Of a stretch of DNA of 64,000 nucleotides, positions 54,761 through 64,000 are shown piece by piece. This DNA comes from Cristatella mucedo (taxonomy: Eukaryota; Bryozoa; Phylactolaemata; Cristatellidae). The notes under the pieces were generated by a model, which saw nothing but the letters and a program-made list of their open reading frames with translations, did no database searches and was not told the DNA's origin. Location of the stretch: assembly GCA_009760855.2 (NCBI GenBank), contig WPIO01000012.1, positions 7,435,501-7,499,500 of the forward strand. The letters run 5' to 3'. The position numbers and the translations under genes were made by a program. Numbering within the stretch: the stretch's first letter is position 1; each line of letters opens with the position of its first letter.

Positions 54761-55165
54761 GAGCCTCTATTTGAGGCTTTCATCTACAAATAAAAGATCG
54801 TACAGTTATTGATCACTCAAAATCACAATTTCATTTAGAAGGGGAGTTGATTTAGCAGATTCAATGTTCATTTCAATAAAGTTCAAAGGAAAGATACACG
54901 GCAGAGATCGGAATAAATTTTTGGTGGCTAGCGTTGACGTACAAACACATCATGGTCTTTTTTACAGTAATCAAGGCAGATGACATTTTAACGCCAATTA
55001 AACTGGTCTATATTATCATGCTTCTCCGAAACAGCCTTCCCGCTTACGACGTGTACGCTGGTAAAAATTTGAAAATCGTATCATTATCCTGCAGCATGAT
55101 AATATGTCTTTCATGGAAAATTGACCAGTCTTTAGGTGATCTAAACACCGGCGTAACAGGATAGA
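54761..55165. other. Unassigned
   Basis: A 76-codon frame at 54934-55164 has no recognisable motif. Confidence 0.35.
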
Positions 55166-55170
55166 GTAAT

Positions 55171-55341
55171 TAATTCCAGCTGCTTAAACAGCCCCTTTTT
55201 GTATAGCGACAGAAGAGCCTTTACGGCTATCACCACCGCTTGCAGTGGCGATAAAGGATCGCCCACTGCAGGAATCGAACCCACAACCTCGGGACCGAGG
55301 TCGTAAAAGCGACCGCCTTACCTAGTGTGCCATCACGACTC
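55171..55341 (-). mobile_element. tRNA-derived SINE-2, inverted copy
   Basis: Near-identical reverse complement of 53764-53930, with B box gaatcgaaccc and all body blocks present. It is separated by only a few bases from the TIR element on its right. Confidence 0.85.
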
Positions 55342-55344
55342 ACC

Positions 55345-56157
55345 GAGTACACCACAACCAGCGTATAACTGGGGTTAAAATGGCCTCGGCCACTTTATAC
55401 CCAAGGTGTAAAATAGGGTAGCCTAAACTTTACTCCTCCGGGCCAGAATATACCCAGTCTGAAAAATGACGCAGAGCACGCAATTTTTTAAACTATAACT
55501 ATTTTAATTATTTTTGATTGTTCAGTGGCAATTGTCTAAACAGAGAACATTCGTAGCACATTGCCGCTGATATCCGATAATTAACTTGCGTCCATATCTA
55601 AAAAGTGTATAGATGAAATTGAGATTTTTAATTTAATCAATTAAAGCAGTTTTCAGAAGTAGTCAAAGCTGTGCCCATGTGCAGAAGCGGCCACCCTAAA
55701 ACCGGAAGTGGGTCCTAAATTTTTAAGATTCCTTATTAAAACAAGGTCCGCTCAGAATTACGCAACATGTACATGTTTCACCTTCTGTAGCGGTGCAGAG
55801 TCACAATGACTGCAACGCTGGAGAGTTTTCTACAGCAAACACAGAGCTCGAGGGCTTTCGGTGCGAATAGGGTAGCCAACATTCCGACTTAAGAAACAAT
55901 TTGTAAAAAAGACCAGGCAGGTAAGAGATTGGAGTAATGAATGCCTTAAGAGAAAAACGGGGAAGAGTAGAGAATGAGGCGCCAGGGTCGGCACCGGCTT
56001 GGATTTGTGAGCCATTACGTATAGATTCGTGTGTGTGTCGCTCAAAACTATTTATATGACGGGGTATAAGTCAGCCAAGTGGGGTATAGAGTGGCCTAGG
56101 CTATAATATACCTCCGGGGTCTAAAGTGGCCTAGGCCATTTTAACGAGGGTGTACTC
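55345..56157. mobile_element. Non-autonomous DNA element with TIRs and GGCCTAGGCC-type subterminal motifs
   Basis: The left end gagtacacc, then gttaaaatggcctcggcc and actttata, is matched inverted at the right end (tggcctaggccattttaac, then ggtgtactc at 56149-56157). Additional copies of the gtggcctaggc and ggggtata words crowd the right 120 bp. There is no transposase frame across about 810 bp. Superfamily unknown. Confidence 0.65.
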
Positions 56158-56830
56158 CGGCCTGAGGGTATATGCTACACTGTGACATTAGGATGCAATT
56201 CAAGAAACATGATCTGATTTCCTGTAGAGTAATATAGCTCTGCCGGTGCTAAAAACGACTAGACGATTTACATTTGTTTGTCAAGTAAGGCACGGAGCTG
56301 CGCACTTAAAGCCTCGGTTTTAAACTACTCAATGGTCATGTGTTGATTGCAAAGCACTAAGCTACTCTTTTTTGCCCCCAAATCCAAGTGTTCGTGTATA
56401 ACCAATATATCTGGGAGTAAGCAAGCACTTTACCTGTGGCAGTAGCAATTTGCTAAATAGGCGTTGCAACTTACCCCGAATACGCATCTATTGATGCTAG
56501 AAAAATAAGTGCTGCATAGGTGCACTTCTTCTCATTCATGCTTCTTTGAGAAACTGTAAAGACCCAACAAGTGGCAAAGCGCTTCAGTAAATTTAGCTCC
56601 ACAATCCTGACCTGGACTGAAGTGGACGATGAGACTCCGCATATTGCGGTGCTCGATCGCTCCTCTGAGCAAATGAGAGGCCACGGTAGCGGCGGCGGAG
56701 ATTATTAGGCTGCCAGATTTTCCAGCCAAAGCATAGCTCATTGGTAGACAAAATTTGAAAGAATTAAAATCCATAAATGAACCAAACTAAGAGGAAGACG
56801 AATTGTCTTTAAAAGAAAATTGCAACTTCC
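56158..56830. other. No recognisable gene
   Basis: Only short frames; nothing matched. Confidence 0.4.
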
Positions 56831-56839
56831 ACATAGTAT

Positions 56840-57185
56840 CACTTCTCGCTGACCTGCAATGGTTCCCCGTCAAACAACGTATAGATTGCAAGATTATGTC
56901 ACACTTTGAGGCTCGTTCATTCTCTTACTCAGGCCAACCTATTTTAAACTCTTCCTAATTGGGCTTACGCTGTGCGTGTCGCTCATCTGACTCGATTTGT
57001 GTTAAGGTGTTCCTAACAAACCTCGAATCATTTGGAGACCCTGCTTCCAGTTGGTATGCCCCTAAATCCTGGTGCTCACTCCCGACTAACATCCTTCTAA
57101 AGACTTAATGAAATTTGAAAAGAAGGTACGAATAACCTTTTTTCTCACAATATTTGCTCCACCCACGTGCTTTCTTCATTTTGTC
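56840..57185 (+). mobile_element. Decayed L2-like LINE, 3' coding part
   Basis: The text ctcgctgacctgcaatggttccc parallels the ADLHWLPVKQ block. cgaatcatttggagaccctg parallels the SFGDRAF block. It is frameshifted and ends near 57185, with an att-rich stretch at 57300. Confidence 0.7.
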
Positions 57186-57719
57186 CTCGTGCGTGATGAA
57201 TTGCATATACATTTTCCTTAACCAATTGACCCACTTCCACTCCAGCCCATATTAAGTGTTTATAATGAAATTAATTTATTCTGTGACCATACTAAATGTT
57301 TTATAATAATTATTATTATGGTAAGATTTATGAATAAATTCAGAGGAATTTGGGGCTTTTGGTGTTTTTCGCTGAATTTTTCATGGCTAAGGCCATTGAA
57401 TATGAACTCAATATTACCAGGATTATCACTGCTTCTCATTAACAAACAACTATTCTGTCTTTGTAACATTTATGGTTCTCCATTAGTTTTGGTTGTATAA
57501 AATTCCAGTCTGTGCCTGAATGCGGAAGCAATCTTGCTATTCTCTTTCTCGCCTGACAAACCTTGCATGTGGCACGAGGAGCGTTCAGTAAATGAAATCC
57601 AGTCATCGCGGCGCGGGTGTGACTGCATTTGTACAGGCACGTCTTCTGTTCTGTCATTCCGCTGCTGCTAACCTAGTTCTGATAAAATTGCACTTAGCTG
57701 CATCTCGATGTGTTAGTTT

Positions 57720-58810
57720 GTGTTCATCTGGAATCTATTGTGCTAAAAATAAAGAATGGCCGTTTCATGCAAATGGGCTAAGCATACTTGCTTGTGCCGC
57801 CTTTTGTAACCTGCGCTCATTTCTCACTCTCAAGTTGGAAGACCTTACCCACAAGATCGGCAGTTCTAGCACTACTCCAGTGACTTCTACCATTAATCTG
57901 GGCGTGCTATTAAACAATGACTTGTCATCGGATTAGCACATTATCTCGCCTGTTAAGTCATTCTACTTTCAGCTGAATCCTGATTCCAAAATCGTAGCCA
58001 TCTTAGATAAGAGTATGTCAGACAAGTTAGTCATCGCGTTTTTCAAGTCGCATCTAAATTCCTGCTTTTCTCTCTACTCTGGACTCCAGGCATCCGCCAT
58101 TATTCTTCTGCACTTAGTGAAGCACTTGCTTGCTCGTCTGGTTTGTCGCCAACCTTGTAGCTGCTATTTCACACTGCTTCTGTCCAATTCCTCTGGCTCC
58201 CTATCAAGCATCGAATCAAGTTTCAAGATCCTCTCCATGGCTGACAGGTCGCTTCAGTCCATCGATTGCAGTAGCATTCCTCACCCACCTCCATGCTCCC
58301 GAAGTGTGCTGTCGCAACGCCGGGTCCTCGGTCTCCAGTCATCTGGACCATTTCCCACACTGTGTTGAAATCATGTGGTGATATAGTCTTCAGTTCGTCT
58401 GCACCGACAGTTTGTAACTTACTTCCACATTCTATCACCGCCCGCAACGACTTTACAGCACTCAAGTCCAAGGTAAAGGCATTGTTACGCTAAGCTTTCC
58501 TTTTACCATTGTGAACTTTTCTTCTTTTGTTCCTGTGAGTGTTTTCGTGCCTACCTATGCATTGTCAGTGCATGTCACTTACTAGGGATAACACGAGTCT
58601 GTGGCCCTGAGTGTCTTCTCACGTGCTTTTGCATGCTGTTCAAAGCTTTATTCGCGTGTGCTTTTGCCTGCTTGTATAATTTTAATTCCTCTGTTGTCAT
58701 GAACCCTTGGTTATTGCTTCTGTTGCAGCGAGTTGTATAGCGCTTGGGTAGAAATTCCGTTCTCTTCTGGCGTTTTTAAAGAACTATTAGTATCATCAAT
58801 CATCGCTCAT
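57720..58810 (+). mobile_element. Decayed divergent L2-type LINE
   Basis: Blocks in order: NLGVLLNNDLSS, SYFQL-like text, KLVIAFFKSHLNSCFSLYSG (the family's SRLDFCNSLLTG), and KSCGDIVFSSSAPTVCNLLP (LKSFGDRAFSSYAP-WN-LP). It then has a tail with gtatagcgcttgggtagaa and gttctcttctggcg. It is more diverged than the main family. Confidence 0.7.
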
Positions 58811-60949
58811 GTAAACCCCTTTAACGGAAGATATTCTTCTAAATTCCAGGGTATTTAGTGGAGTCCAGCGCCGTGATTTTGAAAAATATTTGAAACGATT
58901 GCTAGTTAGCCATGCATACTATTTTGCTTTTGCTGTCCCTTGCACTCGAGGAAAAGTGAAACCGGCACGTCGAAAAAATCTGCATAGACCATATATTCTA
59001 TCGAAGCAGGTGTTTTAGTGGTCAATATCTGCCCTCAGAACGCTTCTCACCATTCTTGCTGCAAAACTAACTGAAAAATAAAAAATGCGATCAAGACGTG
59101 CTCGCTAGTCTGTGTATGCCTGCCGCGTGCTCAAATAACTAGGTACTTGGAAAATAATATTTCCGCCTTCTTTTAAATTCGGCTGTCAATTGAGACTCCG
59201 GGCACTCTTTCTTGCTCGAATCGTGCAGAGAAATATCAGACCGCTGACGTCAGTATTAGACCATCAAGGTTTCTTGGACTTACACGAGATTGCATCAGGA
59301 ATGTGTCCTAATATCGTGAAATCGTGAAATCGTGAAATGTGTCCTAATAATGCCATACTGGCATATGAGTCAGTATGAATAAAGCAATAAAGATTATTTT
59401 ATTTGTACCATAGCCGTACTGTAACAACTGTTGAAAATAAGTCCAATTAATGATCTCAGCGTAATTGTATCCAGTTTGCACGAGTCCAGACCTAAGTGCT
59501 GGACAGATCTAATGTGATATGCTGTGTTAAATTTATAGAATTATATAATGAATATATAATCTTCACCGAAACATTTGGCAGCCTTGCACTGCTGTATACG
59601 GAAACTCATGCACACTATATTGGCTAGATTGCGAGAGTACTTGATATTGTTAGTGGCTCCTGAAATTTAATCCTTAAGAAGTGGATATATACTAATATGT
59701 GGCTTTGACCATATGAACTGGACATCTGATGTGACGATCAGAAAATAAAGAAATTTGAGCAGCGAGTTTTAATGGAGCTGGACTTTAAGGATGGTGCTGT
59801 ACAAGTACGGCAATCTGAGGCCGTCAAATAGGTCACTCGAATGGCTAATGACACGGACTTGTTATGTTGAGGTAGGGAGGCTCTTGATCGCTGCCGTGCT
59901 CTGGTACACACGGCATACCAGTGTGCATCGGTGTAGCCACTGCACTCGTTTAGCCATACTTCGAGGCGGCACCCGCTCGTTCACTCTTTTCAGGCGTCTT
60001 TAAGGACTAGCATCAACGAGATTCGCTGTGTTTGTGACTTCCGTTAAGGAGCCGCTACAGCTGGCTCGTAAATTTTGGGGTAAGAAGCCTCTGATCGTTG
60101 ATGAGGACCCTTATTAGCAATCTAGTGCTAATCTTACGGCTCGTGACTAATTTGGTGACCATCATAACTGAATCATTTATTTCGATCTGCATGGATGAAA
60201 TGATACGAACTGCTCAAAGAATCGAGTTTCTAAGAGCTGAGTTGGCTGCTTGCACTGCCATAATTGTACATTCAGGAAAATCTGCCTCAAAACTTCAGCA
60301 AATTAAGGAGCAGTGCTGAAGAGAATTGTAAATCACCGATGCGCTGAACTTAAGCAAATTTTTGGGAATCGCTTACTCAATAGCTCAGGGGATAGCACTC
60401 GCAGCGACTGAGTATCTGGTCTAATTTCGGGGTACATTAATTAAGTTATAGCGTAATTTTTTTGACACAGATACACGATATTTGAAGCAAAGGTAAGTGT
60501 CTGTGTTTGATAAACTAAAATGTACTGGGCGCTTGCAGTTTGGTGCGAGTACTGCTGAGATTCCTAAGAGGCTGGAATTTGAGTGTGTAAATGACGGCAG
60601 CAAATGCAGGCCAAGTTTGAAGCTCTGAGTTAGTACATCTGAAAAATCGATTTATGGCTTGGGAAGCTAGAGCTTATGTCTTAAAACGTGAGCATTGAAC
60701 AGGCTGTAAGTATGATATAGGTTTCTTTTATCTTAACCTAGATTGAAGATGTGATTAACTGAATGGTCGCTTTTTCTGTGCCTGTCAAGGCCGCTGCAGG
60801 GCCTATGAATTATTTACCTTGCTTTCAGATTACTAAGGAGAAAACTGCTGACGGACGCGATTGACTGCTGCTCTGATTTTAGTAAAGCTTCCTTGCTATT
60901 CTGCGATCATGCTACTGACGGTTTCCGTACCATGAGCCACTTGATGGTT
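58811..60949. other. No recognisable gene
   Basis: A triplicated cgtgaaat word at 59318-59342 is the only local structure noted. Frames at 59791 and 60098 lack motifs. Confidence 0.35.
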
Positions 60950-61100
60950 ATAATAAATAATAATAATTCATTTGTATAGCGCTCCAAGAGAACTAAATCT
61001 CTATCCAGGCGCTTCACATATGCCTCAGGGCTCGAGCCCACGACCTCAGCCAGACCTCGGTCGGGGCGAGCACCTTAACCGCTGGACCAACCCAGCTCGA
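60950..61100 (-). mobile_element. tRNA-derived SINE-1, inverted copy
   Basis: (AAT)n, then ttgtatagcgctccaagag, aactaaatctctatccagg, gggctcgagccc (B box) and ccttaaccgctggacca (A box). It is the well-preserved reverse complement of 45190-45345. Confidence 0.85.
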
Positions 61101-62479
61101 CGGTTGGCAACCCTTGTGACGTGCCCCGTGAGAAACTGTGTTTTGGAAATATTCGGTACGATAAAAATGACTAAAAGGCTGCCTGCTATGTCATATACCC
61201 TTGCCTTCTAATGACGGAGGGAGCGTTTGTCTATTTAGCAGTTCTACGCTTCGACGATTCCTTTTGGAATTATTTTTGTCGACTTGAGGAACATGTTGCT
61301 GTCAACGATTGTGATATTTACCTGGAAACCTCTTCAGTTATTCCATAGAGAAGTGAAGTTGTTTGAAGCAATGTGGCGATCTTTGAGCCCATGAATTTAA
61401 AACAACTTGTGTACGGCAGCGACCACGCTGCGGTCGCCGAGTCAGTATGTCACAAGCGCAAGTTGGTTTGACTTTACATTTTGATTCTCGTAGTTAACTG
61501 CTCATTGTGTTTCGAAAGCCTGTCACTGAGTGTATGCTGGCTACGAGGTATGCTGCATTATGCCTGTCGTTTCACGACGCCGTTGTCCAACTGAATGCAA
61601 AGTACACAAGAATTGATTGCTGAGACAATGCTATAAGAATGAATACGATAAGTCGCACTCAAAATCGCTTGCTTAACTCCTTAGATGGCTCACTCTTGCT
61701 TATATTTTGTGCATTAATCATGTTCTAGCTTTGACATGTTCTTAGGTATTTATAGAGATAGGGCTTAAGCTAGAGGTGCTTACCTGTTTCCCGCTTAGTG
61801 AAGTGCTAGTTACCAGAAGGAAAGCCAGGAATTGATCACGAATGGCTCACTAGTACGCCTAAGTACGGCTAACTACACACTCGTCAGACTGCAAGTTATA
61901 TTCACGGAAGATAACTCAACTCTTTCCGTACTTTCCTTCGGCTATTCCGTCAAGCCTCTAGTGCATTCGGATTGCTTCAGAGCCCTATGTGAACTTGACT
62001 TGTGGGATTCTGCATTTCAAGGAGAGTATCAGAGGTTTCAAGGGTTGCCAGTGACATTAGCTCCCTGATTGCACATTTATAAGGTAAGCACTTCTATCTC
62101 GAGTGGGACGACCAGGCCCGCCACTGAAAGATAAGAGCATTGGCCGCCGTATTTGCTTCCTGTAAACTCAGTCTTTAAGGGCTATAAATAGCTGCCCTGC
62201 GGGTCGTACGCCTTGAGGGTCTACGGCTGGTTTCTGCAGGATTTCACGAGGTTCTAACGAAGGCAGGATAGTAATCAGCACGGCATCCCATCGGTGGCAC
62301 GCCCCACTGCTTCAACACAACGTTTTCCGACTTATGCAGAGGAATATATCGTGTAGCTAAGATTTCAAATCCAGGGTAAGCATTTCTGGGACTTAAGGCT
62401 GACCACTGGTTTTGCTGAAGCGATATTTAAGCGACCACTTTATCCATCTTCGCTGTGTAATTCGTTAAGATACTTTCAC
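61101..62479. other. No recognisable gene
   Basis: A 78-codon frame at 61832-62068 has no recognised domain. Confidence 0.35.
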
Positions 62480-62488
62480 TTCTCTCTC

Positions 62489-62534
<46 letters not shown>

Positions 62535-62535
62535 A
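62480..62535. repeat. (CT)n microsatellite
   Basis: Short CT run with a few interruptions. Confidence 0.95.
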
Positions 62536-62710
62536 TCGGTGGATTGTTATTATACGGCAGGTTCTGCTACCTTTAAGCGATTATAGAAGGTTCTGAAATT
62601 AGCAAGAGCTTCACTTAGCACTCAAGAAAGGTGTCGGTACTAATAAACCTACAATATCTTCCCATAAAATGCAATAGAAAAAACTAATTTCATGACTGAT
62701 GCCACCGAGC

Positions 62711-62721
62711 TATATAAAAAG
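62711..62721 (+). promoter_or_regulatory. TATA box candidate
   Basis: TATATAAAAAG, about 765 bp before the ATG of the NAD(P)-binding gene. It could drive that gene through a 5' UTR intron, or drive an unrecognised small gene ending near the AATAAA at 63387. Confidence 0.4.
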
Positions 62722-63386
62722 TGGCAGTCACACGACATGCCTCTATTTGCGACACCATCGTGGGCTTTCCATCGTTTGTCCGCTGCGTGGCTTATGTCGT
62801 GTACACAACGCTTTTTCTTTAATGAGGCCGCTTAAATTGTATTTACCTCCAGGTGACTAATGTGGCGCAGCAGTGGAACTAAAACTAGAACTTTCGCCGC
62901 TGGAGATGCAAACCCAGCTAGCAAATTGTGAACCTTGGCCCGCCATGAGTTATGAAAGCTCAGGTGACGTCGACTGTTGGCTTGCCTCTTTGCACATATC
63001 AGACGCTCGATCTGGCCTTATCTGCGGCTTTTGCAACGAGAGTCAGTGCAGCGCTAGTGACTAAGTCAACATGTTTGCCACAGGTGTGGTCAAGTGGCGA
63101 GAAGATTACATTACCCGAGTCATTTATGTGTAGCATCGAACCATCTGCGATCAGTAGAAAGTTTAAGGTAGCCCTCTTTATAAGGAAATCATATGATCGC
63201 TCATATTCAGCTGTTGCGGTAATACATATCTGTGCACAATCTTTATTTCACTTCGTGTTTATCGATTCACTTAATTTCCCCAAGATTCGTCGACAACGTT
63301 TTCTTTTCGCCAGCCTTTTCTACTTCCAAATGTCTACTCTGAACAGAAATTAGACCGTCCCTGTGGTGAGGTTTATTGTTGAGTTA

Positions 63387-63392
63387 AATAAA
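63387..63392 (+). terminator. AATAAA motif just upstream of the next gene
   Basis: Possible poly(A) signal for an upstream transcript. It is only 84 bp before the next ATG. Confidence 0.3.
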
Positions 63393-63475
63393 GTTGTTAC
63401 TTAGGTGTCGCGGTGTCATTTCCTTGCTTGCTAACATGAATCTGGAGCAGAAGCTGTTTCCACTGTTTCATTTAG

Positions 63476-64000
63476 ATGACGCTTTCTACAATCACTGTGC
63501 TTGGTGCGACCGGACCGACGGGTTCGCAGCTAGTGTCACAGTGTCTGTCTAAAGGCTATAGAGTCGTAGCTTTCGGAAGAAGTCCTGAGAAACTTCAGAT
63601 TCAGCACGATAACCTCAAGGTCGTGAAGGGTGACATATTCTCCACCGAGGAGCTGTCGGCTGTCTTTAAAAACTGCGCGGCGGTAATGTCGTGCCTCGGC
63701 TACAACGGCTTCAGTAAAAACACGTTCTACGAAGGCAGTATGAAGCACATCGTAGAGGCTATGCGACGAGCTGGCGTCAAGCGGCTTCTGGCCTTGACGT
63801 CATGGTACGTCGAGCCGCTACCGGACGATCCGTTCTTCATTCGCTGGTTCGTTCGCCCACTGGTGCTGTCAGAAGTACTTGCCAGCATGCGCCGAATGGA
63901 GCATCTTCTCGCGGAACGCTGCTCAGACATCGAATACACAATCGTGAGACCGCCTCATCTCGCCAACGGACCAAGCACTGACACTCCGATCGTCACCGAA
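63476..64000 (+). CDS. NmrA/BLVRB-like NAD(P)-binding oxidoreductase, 5' part
   Basis: 175 codons are open to the window edge, with no stop. The start MTLSTITVLGATGPTGSQLV has the Rossmann GATGPTG loop at residues 10-16. AFGRSPEKL follows at the position that binds the adenosine part of NAD(P), then VVKGDI and later YTIVRPPHLANG. This fits the atypical short-chain dehydrogenases of the biliverdin reductase B / NmrA type, which reduce flavins or similar substrates or act as redox sensors in the cytosol. The ATG directly follows ctgtttcatttag, an acceptor-like pyrimidine tract with AG, so the 5' UTR is probably spliced to it. An earlier ATG at 63436 is out of frame. The C-terminal part lies beyond the window. 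Confidence 0.88.
   Translation, partial: MTLSTITVLGATGPTGSQLVSQCLSKGYRVVAFGRSPEKLQIQHDNLKVVKGDIFSTEELSAVFKNCAAVMSCLGYNGFSKNTFYEGSMKHIVEAMRRAGVKRLLALTSWYVEPLPDDPFFIRWFVRPLVLSEVLASMRRMEHLLAERCSDIEYTIVRPPHLANGPSTDTPIVTE

Overview
The window is animal (metazoan) nuclear DNA from a large, repeat-rich genome. The evidence is spliced genes with GT-AG introns of 126 bp to 7.4 kb, TATA-type core promoters, AATAAA signals, many L2/CR1-like LINE copies ending in (ATT)n, tRNA-derived SINEs, Tigger-like DNA transposon remnants, and long (GA)n, (TG)n and (TA)n tracts. Nothing fixes the species. The gene and repeat style suggests an invertebrate, but that is inference.

The main content is a tandem, same-strand pair of EndoU (XendoU-type, poly(U)-specific endoribonuclease) genes that I assembled exon by exon. 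EndoU-A (7225-22172) and EndoU-B (37424-43320) each have seven coding exons. All six intron phases agree, and exons 3, 4 and 5 have identical lengths (102, 85 and 150 bp). Each assembly gives one uninterrupted frame (284 and 300 codons before the stop) with the two catalytic histidines and the catalytic lysine. They differ most at the first exon: B starts with a 23-residue Ala/Val-rich signal peptide, while A starts with only three complete codons and has no signal. The pair therefore looks like one intracellular and one secreted paralogue. Both have a TATA-like box 85-95 bp before the ATG and a downstream AATAAA.

Layout. 0-7 kb: non-coding repeats, including a 458-bp sequence present twice at about 99% identity, and a (GA)n tract. 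7-22 kb: EndoU-A, whose introns are swollen by LINE copies, one carrying a 477-codon open reverse-transcriptase frame on the minus strand. 22-37 kb: LINE fragments of two families, an unclassified repeat shared with 2 kb, a Tigger-type MITE and a decayed Tigger/pogo transposase. 37-43.5 kb: EndoU-B, with a near-palindromic (TA)n-centred inverted repeat in intron 2, a 198-bp (GA)n in intron 4 and a LINE in intron 5. 43.5-53 kb: GC- and CpG-rich DNA with an Ala-rich coding-frame minisatellite and a TATA-driven orphan exon candidate. 53-61 kb: two SINE families, LINE tails (one nested) and a TIR-bounded element. 61-63.4 kb: little recognisable. 63476-64000: the 5' part of an NmrA/BLVRB-like NAD(P)-binding gene that runs off the right edge.

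Most long open frames in simple repeats are artefacts. Exon boundaries rest on splice consensus, phase continuity and family homology recalled from knowledge, not on transcripts.
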